Source: Priapulus caudatus (Eukaryota; Priapulida; Priapulimorpha; Priapulimorphida; Priapulidae). Taken from it: a stretch of DNA of 64,000 nucleotides. The position numbers and the translations under genes were made by a program. The DNA lies in NCBI RefSeq assembly GCF_000485595.1, contig NW_014577333.1:263951-327950 (forward strand). Reading direction: 5' to 3'. This document shows positions 26,796 through 37,600 of the stretch, one piece after another. The stretch's first letter is position 1, and every line of letters begins with the position of its first letter. The notes beneath the pieces were generated by a model, which made no database searches, was not told the origin of the DNA, and worked only from the letters and a program-made list of their open reading frames with translations.

Positions 26796-28075
26796 CTGTC
26801 AAAACAAAGGAATGATATGCGCGTACAACCCAGGTGCGGTCAAACAACGCGTGGCTAGCATATGTCGCCAACTCATTAAACTGCGATTACCCCTAAAGGG
26901 GCTTCTATTTTCGGAACGCGGGATTAGATCATTTGCATTAAAATTCCGTGGAAGCGGGAAATACCAGATAATTTTTTCGTGATACGGGAAGAGATGTCAA
27001 CCGGGACGCGGCAAAGCCGAAATTGCGATTTTAATTAAATGGGAATGAACCCCCGTTCCCCCTCTTTATATTACTACACATCTATGCATAAAAATAACTG
27101 CGATTCGCGCTATAGGATAAAAAAAAAACTATGTTATACATGACGCTAAAGGCGCCGATGGGTTTTTACCGTTTCGGTTTCAGACTTTGTGACGGCCGCT
27201 TGGTTGTTAGTTTTGCTGATCGCTCTCTCGGTGTCGGACACGACGTTGTCTTCCTGTGTCCAGAGCGATGTGCCTTTTCCGGTGCCTTCTTGGTTGGATG
27301 AATCGCCAACCCACGAGCGCGAATAAGCTGTAAGCAACACCAAATGTTATAGACTCCCTATGACGCGCTACAATGAGATTGGTTTTCTGACAATGCTTGA
27401 TGGCTATGTAAAGGATGTTCGAGTAAATTACGTCCGATCGGATTTGTAATAAGGATGAACGAACATATGCAGGAGATTATATGGCTTGGGATGGCTTTGG
27501 CTATATGTTTGGTTACTTGGTTTCCATAGGCCTATAGTTTCGGATAGGAGGTTCAGGATAGTTTCGGGTAGCTGTGCAAAACGTGGCCATACATGAACGC
27601 ACTTACCAATATCATAAACCTCTCCAAGAACTGCTGGTCGGCCTCGCTGTTGGCCATATCCAGAAGAGAGAACGTGGGTAACCTGATAAACGGGTTGATA
27701 GGTTATGGTATGAACAGTTTCATACGGTCTAATATGGTTATTCGTATCATTATAATGCTCGTGAAAACACGTCTCTCGTATGGTCTCATTTGTAATTCGC
27801 AGCATTATAATAATAGCGTTGGAAATGAAATTATCTTGAGTTAATCCCTACTAGCATGGTTTGGGTGAGTTACGAAAAAATAATATCTTATTATTAAGAT
27901 AGGTATATGATACATAGCGTGAATAAACTTTGTTTCTACTTACGCATCCTAACAAGACGACAATAGAAGTAATCTTCATGGCTATCTGCAAAAAAAATAA
28001 ACGACCCTGACACAACCATGACAAGAAGCTGTCTGCCTACAGTGATCGGAATATGATACCACTTACGCTAATCAT
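26256..28075 (-). CDS. Secreted Gly/Tyr-rich repetitive protein, five coding exons
   Basis: Predicted exons in transcript order: 28067-28075, 27944-27985, 27607-27757, 27170-27327 and 26256-26795; splice phases agree and give about 300 residues. The N-terminus (MISIAMKITSIVVLLGC) is a typical signal peptide. A middle part rich in Thr, Ser, Asn and charged residues follows, then about 150 residues of GGYGGIGGGYGG-type repeats ending at a TAA. Such composition is seen in extracellular structural, adhesive, cuticle or biomineral-associated proteins; I cannot assign a family. The acceptor of exon 3 is the least certain boundary. A TATA box lies upstream at 28283-28288. The opposite strand has a Ser/Thr-rich open frame that is a shadow of the repeat. 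Confidence 0.82.
27170..27327 (-). CDS. Gly/Tyr protein exon 4
   Basis: Acceptor TTACAG, donor ACG then GTAAAA. Polar, Ser/Thr/Glu-rich linker (VGDSSNQEGTGKGTSLW onward) with no repeats. Confidence 0.78.
27607..27757 (-). CDS. Gly/Tyr protein exon 3
   Basis: Codes a segment with ETVHTITYQPVYQVTHVL and SSGYGQQRGRPAVLGE, and ends with one base before GTAAGT. The acceptor at 27758-27759 is in phase but has a weak pyrimidine tract; an AG about 40 bases upstream is an in-phase alternative. Confidence 0.65.
27944..27985 (-). CDS. Gly/Tyr protein exon 2 (signal peptide core)
   Basis: Preceded by a T-run and GCAG acceptor, ends TGC then GTAAGT. Codes IAMKITSIVVLLGC, phase 0 at both sides. Confidence 0.8.
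28067..28075 (-). CDS. Gly/Tyr protein exon 1 coding part (start codon)
   Basis: Three codons (MIS), then GTAAGT. They read in frame into the next exon, which also has a Met two codons in; either could start translation and both leave a signal peptide. Confidence 0.65.
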
Positions 28076-28282
28076 AGAAATGTGTTGCAAACAGGCGCAA
28101 CAATGCCGTCGACTGGTCGTTCAAGCATGATTTTCACTACGCAGCGCGGATGACTCGCCTGTACGTTCACCAACACAACAATAGACGTGTATACTTACCC
28201 TCAGCGCGCGGCCCTCAAAACGAAACAACCAAATTCTGGTTGGACCAAGTCTGACTGATGTCGAAGTTGTAGAAAGGTTCCG

Positions 28283-28288
28283 CTTATA
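28283..28288 (-). promoter_or_regulatory. Putative TATA box of the Gly/Tyr gene
   Basis: TATAAG on the minus strand about 85 bases upstream of a strong GTAAGT donor (28193-28198) that would end a short untranslated first exon. Transcription would start near 28255. Confidence 0.45.
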
Positions 28289-28299
28289 TGCAATTAGTC

Positions 28300-30325
28300 A
28301 TGCGCAGCGACACACATCGCGTAGGTGACGGCATGCTGTCACATTACGCACACCTAGCTATATAATCGTTTACAACCGAGTTTCAGCCGAATGCCTATAA
28401 TTACACAAACTGGGTCGCACTGATTTTCCAAAAGAACGTGTATTTTAGAAAAACACAGTATAATCGAGATTGTTGCTACCGGGGGCAACGAATGCGATAA
28501 TTTTCGTAGCTATATATACGATGTGAGACAATCTATGCCATTCAGCGAGCACTATAGTCGTCCGGACATAAACGTGCCCAGGGCCCCAGACAAGTCAATG
28601 CACGACACACACACGACTATGCAACGACACTCGTCACTGGTTACCGATATAGCGTGACATTCTTTCCTGGAATTGTGTCGTCAACGTATGCATTTTCGTG
28701 CGCCGCAGCATGAGTGTAATCTAGAAGGCGGTCACCAGGTAAGTGTGCTTATAGGTACTTCGCCGGATACATACAATTATAATTCGCTTTCAGGTACGTT
28801 GCTTCTAGGGAATCTAGGCTATAGCACACTCCGTTATTTGTGGCAATGAGGTAACGTTTTTAATTTTACTTACGGGGTATGGCGCGTTATAGTTGTAGTC
28901 TTGTAGATACATACATACTCGTAAAGACGAAATAATATACTATTGCGAACATGTAAGTGTATTTACTGTGTGTTACCAACACTAACGTTTTATTCCTATC
29001 CGATGCTCATAATTATGATTGATGTCTCAGTTTGTCATATATAGCACTTGAACTGTTGAAATTTAAAGGCCTCGTCAATCTATAGAATTTATAACTCATT
29101 CTTTTACCTTTTTATTCGTTCATCCTAATTTACTGAAAATCAACATATCAATTGTTGTTGGCCATGTTCATAATTAATGCGACTGTCATTGTATTGGTCA
29201 ACTAAATCCGATACTAAGAACGGTTAATATTATTTTTAGCTAGTTTTAGTTTATAACTCAGTGGATTATGTGCGTTTTCATGCGTGCGCTCGTGCGCTTT
29301 TTGTGCGTACATTCTTGCATGAGTGCGCGTGTGGGCGTGCGTTTCACCGCAATGTTATAGCCGAGTACTAGCTGCCTATATTTCGGTATAACAGGCTAGT
29401 ACGCGCCCAGGTCCCAGGGCATTAATTAACAATCAACCTTACCAGTGGCTCGCTTTCCTACACATAGAGCACGCCGGAATGTGGAACAGCGACGCACACT
29501 AAACCTAATGAAATTATCATTAGAGTATTAGAAAATGTTTATCCGTTTGCTTGCGACCGAACGAAGGGTGTGGGGATCTAAAATGGGACGTTACTATAGT
29601 ACACACTAACGTCGCACAATGTATCGTCACATCGCATACAGCACATTGACATCAGCTGCCATGCTAGGCAGCAGCGCTCGCTTCGTCATGGGACGAACAA
29701 TTTCTTAGTGTAGCGAAACTGTGCAATAAGTGTGGAAAAGCTGCCACTCGGACGATATGCGCGTAGGTTTTACACTGTTTGCTAGTTTATATCCACATGG
29801 TACACACGCATATCCGCAAGCGTAGCATCGAGTGTTTGCAATGAAATCACGCAGTAATGATAGTAAATGAGTAAAGTATAATTTATATCCTCATGATATC
29901 ACGCGTTTTCTTTTATTCGCAAGACTCGGAATCTATATGACCAAGAGAGACGAACGTAAATAAACAATTTGAATATACAATAATTGACTCTGCTGCCGCG
30001 TGAATTGAGCAATAATACATACTTCGATTCTATACACTATATCAAAAACGCTCTAAAAATGTGCGTAAGTACAGCCGGTATACGAACTTATATTCTGTGT
30101 GATATTTGTAATGTATATCTAGTACGAGGACACAATGCCCCAACACCCTCATCCCCTGCCGCCATACACCTAACCAAGCCGCAGTAAAACATCAGGTAAT
30201 TTACTAAATTTAGAGCCATCGCGAAATTCAGAACGCGAGTGGCCGGCAAGCTCAATCAGATCTATTTATAGATAGATCACCGAATCGGCAAGGCAACAAC
30301 CAATCTCCGACGCGGCAATGAAGAG
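28300..30325. other. Intergenic, nothing recognised
   Basis: AT-rich, no gene, no repeat pair that I could detect. A 67-codon frame at 29984 is short and unsupported. Confidence 0.4.
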
Positions 30326-30332
30326 TGAATTA

Positions 30333-30702
30333 GGGTCCCTATTTACAGAGAGTTGCGCCATGACGAGTCGGAAAAAATCGGTCACGTGGTCGCTGGACGA
30401 CATGTTGTTTCCAAATGGATACGCACGGCTATGGCCGTAAGAAAGTGTACAATTAAATTATCATATGGCGCGAACGATTTGAGTTACATTTCTAGAAATC
30501 TAGATACACATAGACACATGTCTTAGCTATAATCTCTGTCAATTTTGAGTTTATTGAAGCACGATTAGTCGAATTAATTACTACGGACCATTGTACAGCG
30601 TATCCATACATCGCTGTACTTAAGCGGCAGCGGTGAGGATCCATTTGGAAACAAAATGGCGTCAAATCCTGAGTTGGCGCAACTCTCGGTATACAGGGAC
30701 CC
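30333..30702. mobile_element. Foldback TIR element 1 flanked by TA
   Basis: GGGTCCCTATTTACAGAGAG at left and its near-inverse at right (ending GGGACCC), each next to TA; 370 bp. Its inner sequence is repeated in inverted order in the neighbouring element. Confidence 0.8.
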
Positions 30703-30714
30703 TAGAGTGAATTA

Positions 30715-31525
30715 GGGTCCCTATATACAGAGAGTTGCGCCAACTCAGGATTTAACGCCATGTTGTTTCCAAATGGATCCACACCGCTGCCGCTTAAGTA
30801 CAGCGCTGTATGGATACGCTGTACAATGGTCCGTAGTAATTAATTAGACTAATCGTGCTTCAATAAACTCAAAATTTATAGAGATTATAGCCAAGACATG
30901 TGTCTATGTGTGTCTAGATTTCTAGAAATGTAACTCAAATCGTTCGCGCCATATGATAGTTTAATTGTACACTTTCTTACCGCCCATAGCCGTGCGTATA
31001 TTAACCTGTGCGATACCGCGCGTAGATACTTGCTAATTAATGAAACCACTCGCGCTTCAATAAACTCAAGAATCACAGAGATCATAGATAACACATGTGT
31101 TTATATGTATCTAGATTTCTAGAAATGTAACTCAAATCGTTCGCGCCATATGATAGCTTAATTGTACACTTTCTTAGTGTAAACACAACAGCCAGTCATT
31201 TTGGAAGAATAATGACAACTGTAATTCACAAGATAAATGCGTTCCACTTTCCACTCGCTCGCAGCTGTAACATGTGTTTTGCAGTTCTAGTAATCTAGAT
31301 ACACATAGACACATGTCTTAGCTATAATCTCTATAAATTTTGAGTTTATTGAAGCACGATTAGTCTAATTAATTACTACGGACCATTGTAGAGCGTATCC
31401 ATACAGCGCTGTACTTAAGCGGCAGCGGTGTGGATCCATTTGGAAACAAAAAACATGCAGTCCAGCGATCACGTGAGCGATTTTTTCCGACTCGTCATGG
31501 CGCAACTCTCTGTATACAGGGACCC
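30715..31525. mobile_element. Foldback TIR element 2 flanked by TA
   Basis: Same ends as element 1 and only 12 bases from it. The two outer arms (about 30715-30960 and 31290-31525) are inverted copies, with partial direct copies of the inner arm (about 30945-31000 and 31135-31180). No coding capacity. Together with element 1 it makes about 1.2 kb of strongly self-complementary DNA. Confidence 0.8.
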
Positions 31526-31660
31526 TAGAGTAAATGAGAGTGCAGCGCCCCCTCCTACTTTGCTTATGTAAGCGAGGATGCGCTGTTACCATGCGAATTA
31601 GACAAGGTGAGACAGCTAGGAAACCATCTGTAACGAGAATGGTTTACATACTATCATATT

Positions 31661-31693
31661 ATCAGGAGTGTATAATATATTATACATCCTGAT
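31661..31693. repeat. Tiny hairpin element (ATCAGGA ends), copy 1
   Basis: Near-perfect 33-base palindrome with ATCAGGA...TCCTGAT ends; sister hairpins at 32342 and 55099. Confidence 0.65.
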
Positions 31694-32341
31694 ATTATCA
31701 TGAACATATCTATACTGTACGCTTATATATGTACACTATTACATATATGTTTACATGTTACACCACGAGTGAATAAAAAAACTACTGCTTTTATTCACTT
31801 AATTCTGGTTACAAGTATATATTCGTATAGAGTATACATATATTTATGATATATTCATGATAAAAAGCCCTGTCGTCTGATACGAAGTTTACAATATATA
31901 CAAACAGTTAATAAATGTCAAATTATACATACTTATTACAGCGACGAATGAGTATTTTACATTAACAAAATAACGTCTATCCGGCGAACAAACAAGACTA
32001 TCGAGTCAAACGACGCAAAAAACAATAAACTAATACTACCGCCTAACGATTAAATAAAGGTGAATATAATGCACAAAATAGTACCGGTGACATTCACGCA
32101 TTGCGGGGTGTTGCAATTACGACACAGTCTACTCACGATGCTTTCCTCGCACCGCACGCACATCTGTAAGCTACCTCTTCGTTCTACCACGTCATATAAA
32201 CTATTCAACGTCCAGTTGCTTGCATGGGACGAAGGGTGAACTATATAAATTAGTTTCACTAGTAGACATTCGGTCGCACGTGTACTTATACCCACTAATT
32301 CTATGAATTTTCACTCGGAATTCAGTACGTATATATATAAA

Positions 32342-32381
32342 CAGGAGTGAATGAAAACAAATGTTTTTTTATTCACTCCTG
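32342..32381. repeat. Tiny hairpin element (CAGGAGTGAAT ends), copy 2
   Basis: CAGGAGTGAATGAAAAC and its near-inverse separated by a few bases, with T/A-rich flanks as in the sister copies. Confidence 0.65.
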
Positions 32382-32389
32382 ATATAAAC

Positions 32390-33809
32390 AACACAATTAT
32401 AGAACACAAGCACACTGGCATCAGCTGAAATTAAGTAGGACCATTACACCGTAAACGAGTAATACTATCACGATTTCGAAAGTTCCCGTTCACCACATAG
32501 ATCCAATCAAGAATATATTAATTAATTCTTAATTAGAACTAATTAGTCTTAACATGCTCTTAATATGATCAATGTAAACGTTCATAAAACGGCACTAGGA
32601 CAGCTCTAGCTTATTTCTTAATACAAATTATATGGATTGTCTGTCGAACAGTCACATCAATATGGCCGCATATCAATTACAATTTTTAGCAACACTTCAA
32701 GTTAGTCCAACAATAACTTATTTAACGGGATCCAATACGGTACAAGGCTGCCTTCACGACACCATCTACTCTGAACATAGCAGGTTGAATCACAGCCGCG
32801 TGTTCACTTCACCTCTAAATGAGAATTACAGGTGAAGCATAACATGTTTCAGCTGTAAAATGAAACTGGGGGAACGCAGAATTCACATTCAAGTATCCTG
32901 TTTGAGATGATGATTAAGACGCACCATCGCGCGGTACACACGTTTAGCTGTTGAAGCGCACTCACCCCGAGAATGTAACGTATTATGCAACAACACGAAT
33001 GAGCAAATGGATCGAGCATGTGAGTGTCTGGTGAGATGCGTGAATGCTGAAACCGTGTGCATCTATCTAGTAAAAACCTCTGCAAATAAAACTCTATTCC
33101 ACGAACGCATCAGTACAATAGCTTGTATCAGTGTATAACCTTAGAAGCTCTATTTACAGCAGTAAACGCAACCTTTATCACAGAACTGCAAGGTGCACAG
33201 CAAAGCAGAATTGCAGTAACATTTAAGAATCACACGTGCCAGCTATTTAAAATTCCTAAAATATCAAATGTTATTTTCGATTATAAGCAAATCACAGACT
33301 TATTATAAAACAGCAACACAAGTTTGATAAAAATACGTTAAAAAACGCAAAATTACGTGCACCATAGTTCAATCCCACTTGCTTACGAGCACTAAACAGC
33401 TTGAGCTACTCAGTCATAAAGCGGGACAAACCATGATAACACTATGGTACAAATTTCCTATGCAGAGTGCTAATCAAACTATTCTTTCATCCGTACTCAG
33501 TTAATATACAAGAGCACTGCAATGTGCAAGGTGTGTAAGCAAGGTGTGGTACGAGGTGTCCTCTATTTAAACCGGGTTATGTAGAAAGGCCATGCATGAC
33601 TAATGCAAACTCCTCTAGTACAGACACTAGACGATTCATTGGCAAAGACGTTTTTTGTCCAAATTTGGATTTTGTCTATGAACCGTACTAGGAGTCAATC
33701 CTGATACCGCTACAAGACCTGCCATGATGCGAATACCTCCCACTGACCCAAGTGACCACCTACCCCAACCCGACAATTGTCTGCCGTCAGCAACGCAGAC
33801 GGCTGCGGT
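32390..33809. other. Intergenic, downstream of INPP5F
   Basis: No convincing gene or repeat. It should contain the INPP5F 3' untranslated region and poly(A) site, but I could not find a strong AATAAA on the minus strand. Confidence 0.4.
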
Positions 33810-34675
33810 TCAGAGCTGGACTACACGCGTCGTGCTCCTGCGTATTCTCTCCAGCAGCTCGTGCTGCTGCGCCACGTCCGTCACACCGCCCGGCTGCCGC
33901 GCGCTTCTCCCGGCAGAGGCCATGTTCTGCCACACGTTGCGGTTGATGAACGAGCCAACAGATGACGCCACGTCTGCGACAGCCTGAGTCGGTGACTTCG
34001 CGGCGTCGCCCTGCGTGTGCGTCAGATCGGGATTCGAGAAGGACCTGGTTCGCTGGGCAGCCGCCGGCCGGGGAGCCGGGAGATCCACACCAGGTGACGT
34101 CACCATGTCGTCTGTTATCTTTATGTCGGGAACGGGAACGACGCCTGGTGGCGGCAACCTCCCAGTTTCCTGTGCAAAGTCGACTGCCGCCACGGGAGAT
34201 AGTGCGATCGTCGCGGCGGCGGCGTCCTGCGCGTCCTGCGTCAACTCGTCCACGCCGCTGCCATCGTCGCTGACCGTCTCCTTGCTGCCGATGTACCAGT
34301 TGGCGGTGTGCTTGTCCGACGCGCCGTGAGAGAGGAAGCACTCATCCGATCGACTTGTGTGGAATGCGGTGAAGTGATTGTCGTGAAAGACGAACGGCTC
34401 CTGCAGAGAGGCAGCGAGCGCGACGTCATGCTGACCTCTAGCGTCGAGATCGCTCGTAGAGTCCGCGCGACTGCCGCTGTCATCATTGGAGCCGGCTTCG
34501 CGTTCAACAGGTGGCGCTTCACTCAGCGAATAATCGTGACGCGTGGCGACATCTTCCCCTTCTTCCCCAGAAGCATTACGCATGCTCTCGTGAGCAGGTA
34601 AGACTAGACTCTCCGGGCGCTGGATAAAGTCACGCGCACTACCAGGCACTGCAATCTTTACTGAATTGGCATTGC
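33810..34675 (-). CDS. INPP5F: INPP5F exon 17 (last exon, stop codon)
   Basis: 288 codons and a TGA. Acidic, Ser/Ala/Thr-rich, probably disordered, then SFINRNVWQNMASAG and the tail VAQQHELLERIRRSTTRVVQ. The tail aligns with the end of vertebrate INPP5F, which supports the stop. GC-rich compared with its flanks. Confidence 0.92.
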
Positions 34676-37600
34676 CTGCAACCAAACGACTATCCCATTA
34701 AAATCATAATTATAGAGACATGGGCATACGCACACAGATGAATAAGCTTAGGTGTTAGGTTTCAAAAGACATCTATTTATACGAATTTTACGAATATTTA
34801 TTTGAACGATTTTTTTCTAATCTACTGTACTATCTAATCTATCTAATCTATTAAGCAGAAATAGCAATTGAATCTCTATACTGGTAGAAATTGATACCTT
34901 TATCTCGGTTCCAGCTTATAGTAGGTGGAGTGCCCAAAGCCTGTCGCTTTTTCATTGGGTTGTAGCCCATAAATTTTCTACCGACAGTTCTAATGTAGTT
35001 GGATGCAGCATCTTTGGACACGCTGTACTTTCGCATGAGCGAGTTTTCTGAGAGATTCCTGCAATTATATATACTAGCAGACTAATACCCGTACAACGAC
35101 CAAATCGTGCCTTAAAATATAAACTTCATGTAAGTGACACAGTTGAAGTTAAATATTTCATGCAACTGAAAAGAAAACAGAAACAAAAAAACATTTTGGG
35201 AAGAAACAAAGAGCGCAATTCTATAAGTGAGCAGGGGAAAAAGTGCTGTTGGTGACCACTTGGCTGAAAGGAAAATACCGCAAAATCTATCTATCTATCT
35301 ATCTATGTATCTATCCATGCATGCATGCATGCATCCATCCAGCCAGCCATCCCTCCATCCATCGCATGTCATGCCATGCCATGCCATGTCATGCCATCCC
35401 ATCCCACCTCATCCTATCCCATGCAACCCCATGCCACCCATCCCATCCTATCATACCATCCATCCCATCCCATCCCATCCCATCCTATATGCCATCTCAT
35501 GGGATCCGATCCGATCCCATCGCAGTCGACCCCATCCCATCCAATCCCAAACAATAAAAAATAATATAAACAAGTGCCGCGGAGCGACAGCGCTCATCTA
35601 ACGTCTACTGCGGTGACTCTGTGGTGAAGTGGTGGGATTCTAGTAAACCCTGTTAGTCCCAAATGTGTTCACATACACGCCGAAACAGTGGAATGCACAG
35701 GGATGGTATCAGGAACCTTCTAAAAGAAATGTTCGTTGGGATCGTTATGAAAGTTGCCACGAGATGGCGCGTACGTTTAAGTGTCTTCAGATTAAAAATG
35801 GAAGCTCCCATCGTACGTAGTAGCAACAACTATTTGCAAGACAGAATAGGTAAGCCACTCACTCCATTTTACCTACGCAAGCGCTACAGGCTGCAATACG
35901 AGAGCTGCCACCTGTAACCAATTAACGCAGGCAAAAAACTACACAGCACCACCACATGCACTGGCAGTGGCCACTGGCAGTGGCATACGTTACATGTAAC
36001 ATACTGACAGTACAGAATGCCATAGAAATTATACGATTTAAGGAGCATAAACCTTCTTCAACCAAATTTAGCTTTTGAAATTCACTGTGACATTGTAGCC
36101 TCATAATCCAGCGCATGTATAGATTCTACTAGCAAACGCGGCAGTCAAATCTTTCTACAGACAGTAAACAAATCCATGTTTAACCCTCCTCTTGAGGGTC
36201 AAAAGTTATCTGACACTTACTGCTTCGCATGTCAGCAGAAAGTAGATTTCATGGTCCTTTCAATAAAGCCATAAAAATGCTAGGGCACCGCTGAAACAAA
36301 AAGTTTTTCTATCGCTCCGTCAGACGCATGTCCTCAGAAAATGTCTAAAATCTGCCCTGCTGCCCCATTGACCTTTGACCTGTGACCTCACATTTCGGCA
36401 CAGTGATGGCTTTTCCTACCATGATGCTATACACCGACTACACGAGCCTAGGTTGAGCCGTTTAGATTTGTGCCGCAATTCTGCATTTCCTCCCTATACC
36501 TTAAGCTTTAAGGAGGCGAATTGTTCCCCCTTCTTTTACACCTCTTGACCTTTGACCCCCAGCTTCGACATCCCAACTCGTTTTGACGATCACCCCCGAC
36601 GTCCCGAATATCGTGACCGTACGTCGAGCGGTTAAGATTTGTGCCCAACTGTTGACGCACGGACGGACGGATGGACGGACGGCCGGACGCACGCACGCAC
36701 GGACAGACGATCGTGCGATTCTACAAGCTGCATCTGACTTCGTCAGATGAGCTAATAATATAAAGAACATTAAAATAATAATAAACAATAATAGTAGTAA
36801 ATAATAATAGTAAAAAAAATAGAATTTTTTTTCAATTTTTAACTTAAAATTTATTTTTAAATAAATGTAGTAAAATTTATTTTTTACATTTTTAAATTAA
36901 CGCTGAAGAGGCAGAAGTAGATACTAAAGAGTAAAAAAGTAAAGGAGAACATTTTTTTCCCCAGCTGAGATTCGAACCCGGAATCTCGGGTTATGAAACC
37001 GTGCGTCTACCGACTACGCTACGGCAGCGGGCAAGACACGCGAAATAATTCCCACGTACGTGATGATAGAATTTTAACTTTTACAATTTTTTTTTTACTT
37101 TTTAACTTTTTTAAATTTTTGTCTCAGAAGAAACCATCTCCCAGACGTGGTGATTCTGAATATATCTTCAGTTACCGCGATTGAGTGACAAATGACGGAG
37201 AACATCGAGGTCAAACAAACACACACACATACACACAAGATTAGCCAAATTATAGTATAGATATAGACGTGTTATTATATACTCGTCCTGATATGACAGA
37301 AGCAATGCATGTAAGATTATTTACGCTAGGTGCTAAATAACCATACATAAAACCCCTCTCTTACGAAATAAGTTCAAAAACGTATCAGATATGAAATCCT
37401 TGTTGCCACACAAATGCAGGGTGTCTTAACCTATAGAAAGCTTCACCTGGTTTTACCTGATAATTGAGGCAGGAAGAGACGAATTTGCATCTATACTGGA
37501 GTTGGCACGGTTGAGAATGTACACAGCTCCCGTTGGTGTCTTCGAAGGTTTCCGACTCAGTTTTGTTTTATGGTATTTCACCTCCATTGATTTAAGAGCT

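Noticed and set aside
26229-26858. 209-codon plus-strand frame rich in Ser and Thr
   Set aside because: It is the antisense of the Gly/Tyr repeat exon; GGYGG codons read backwards give Ser/Thr/Pro codons. No signal peptide or splice context.
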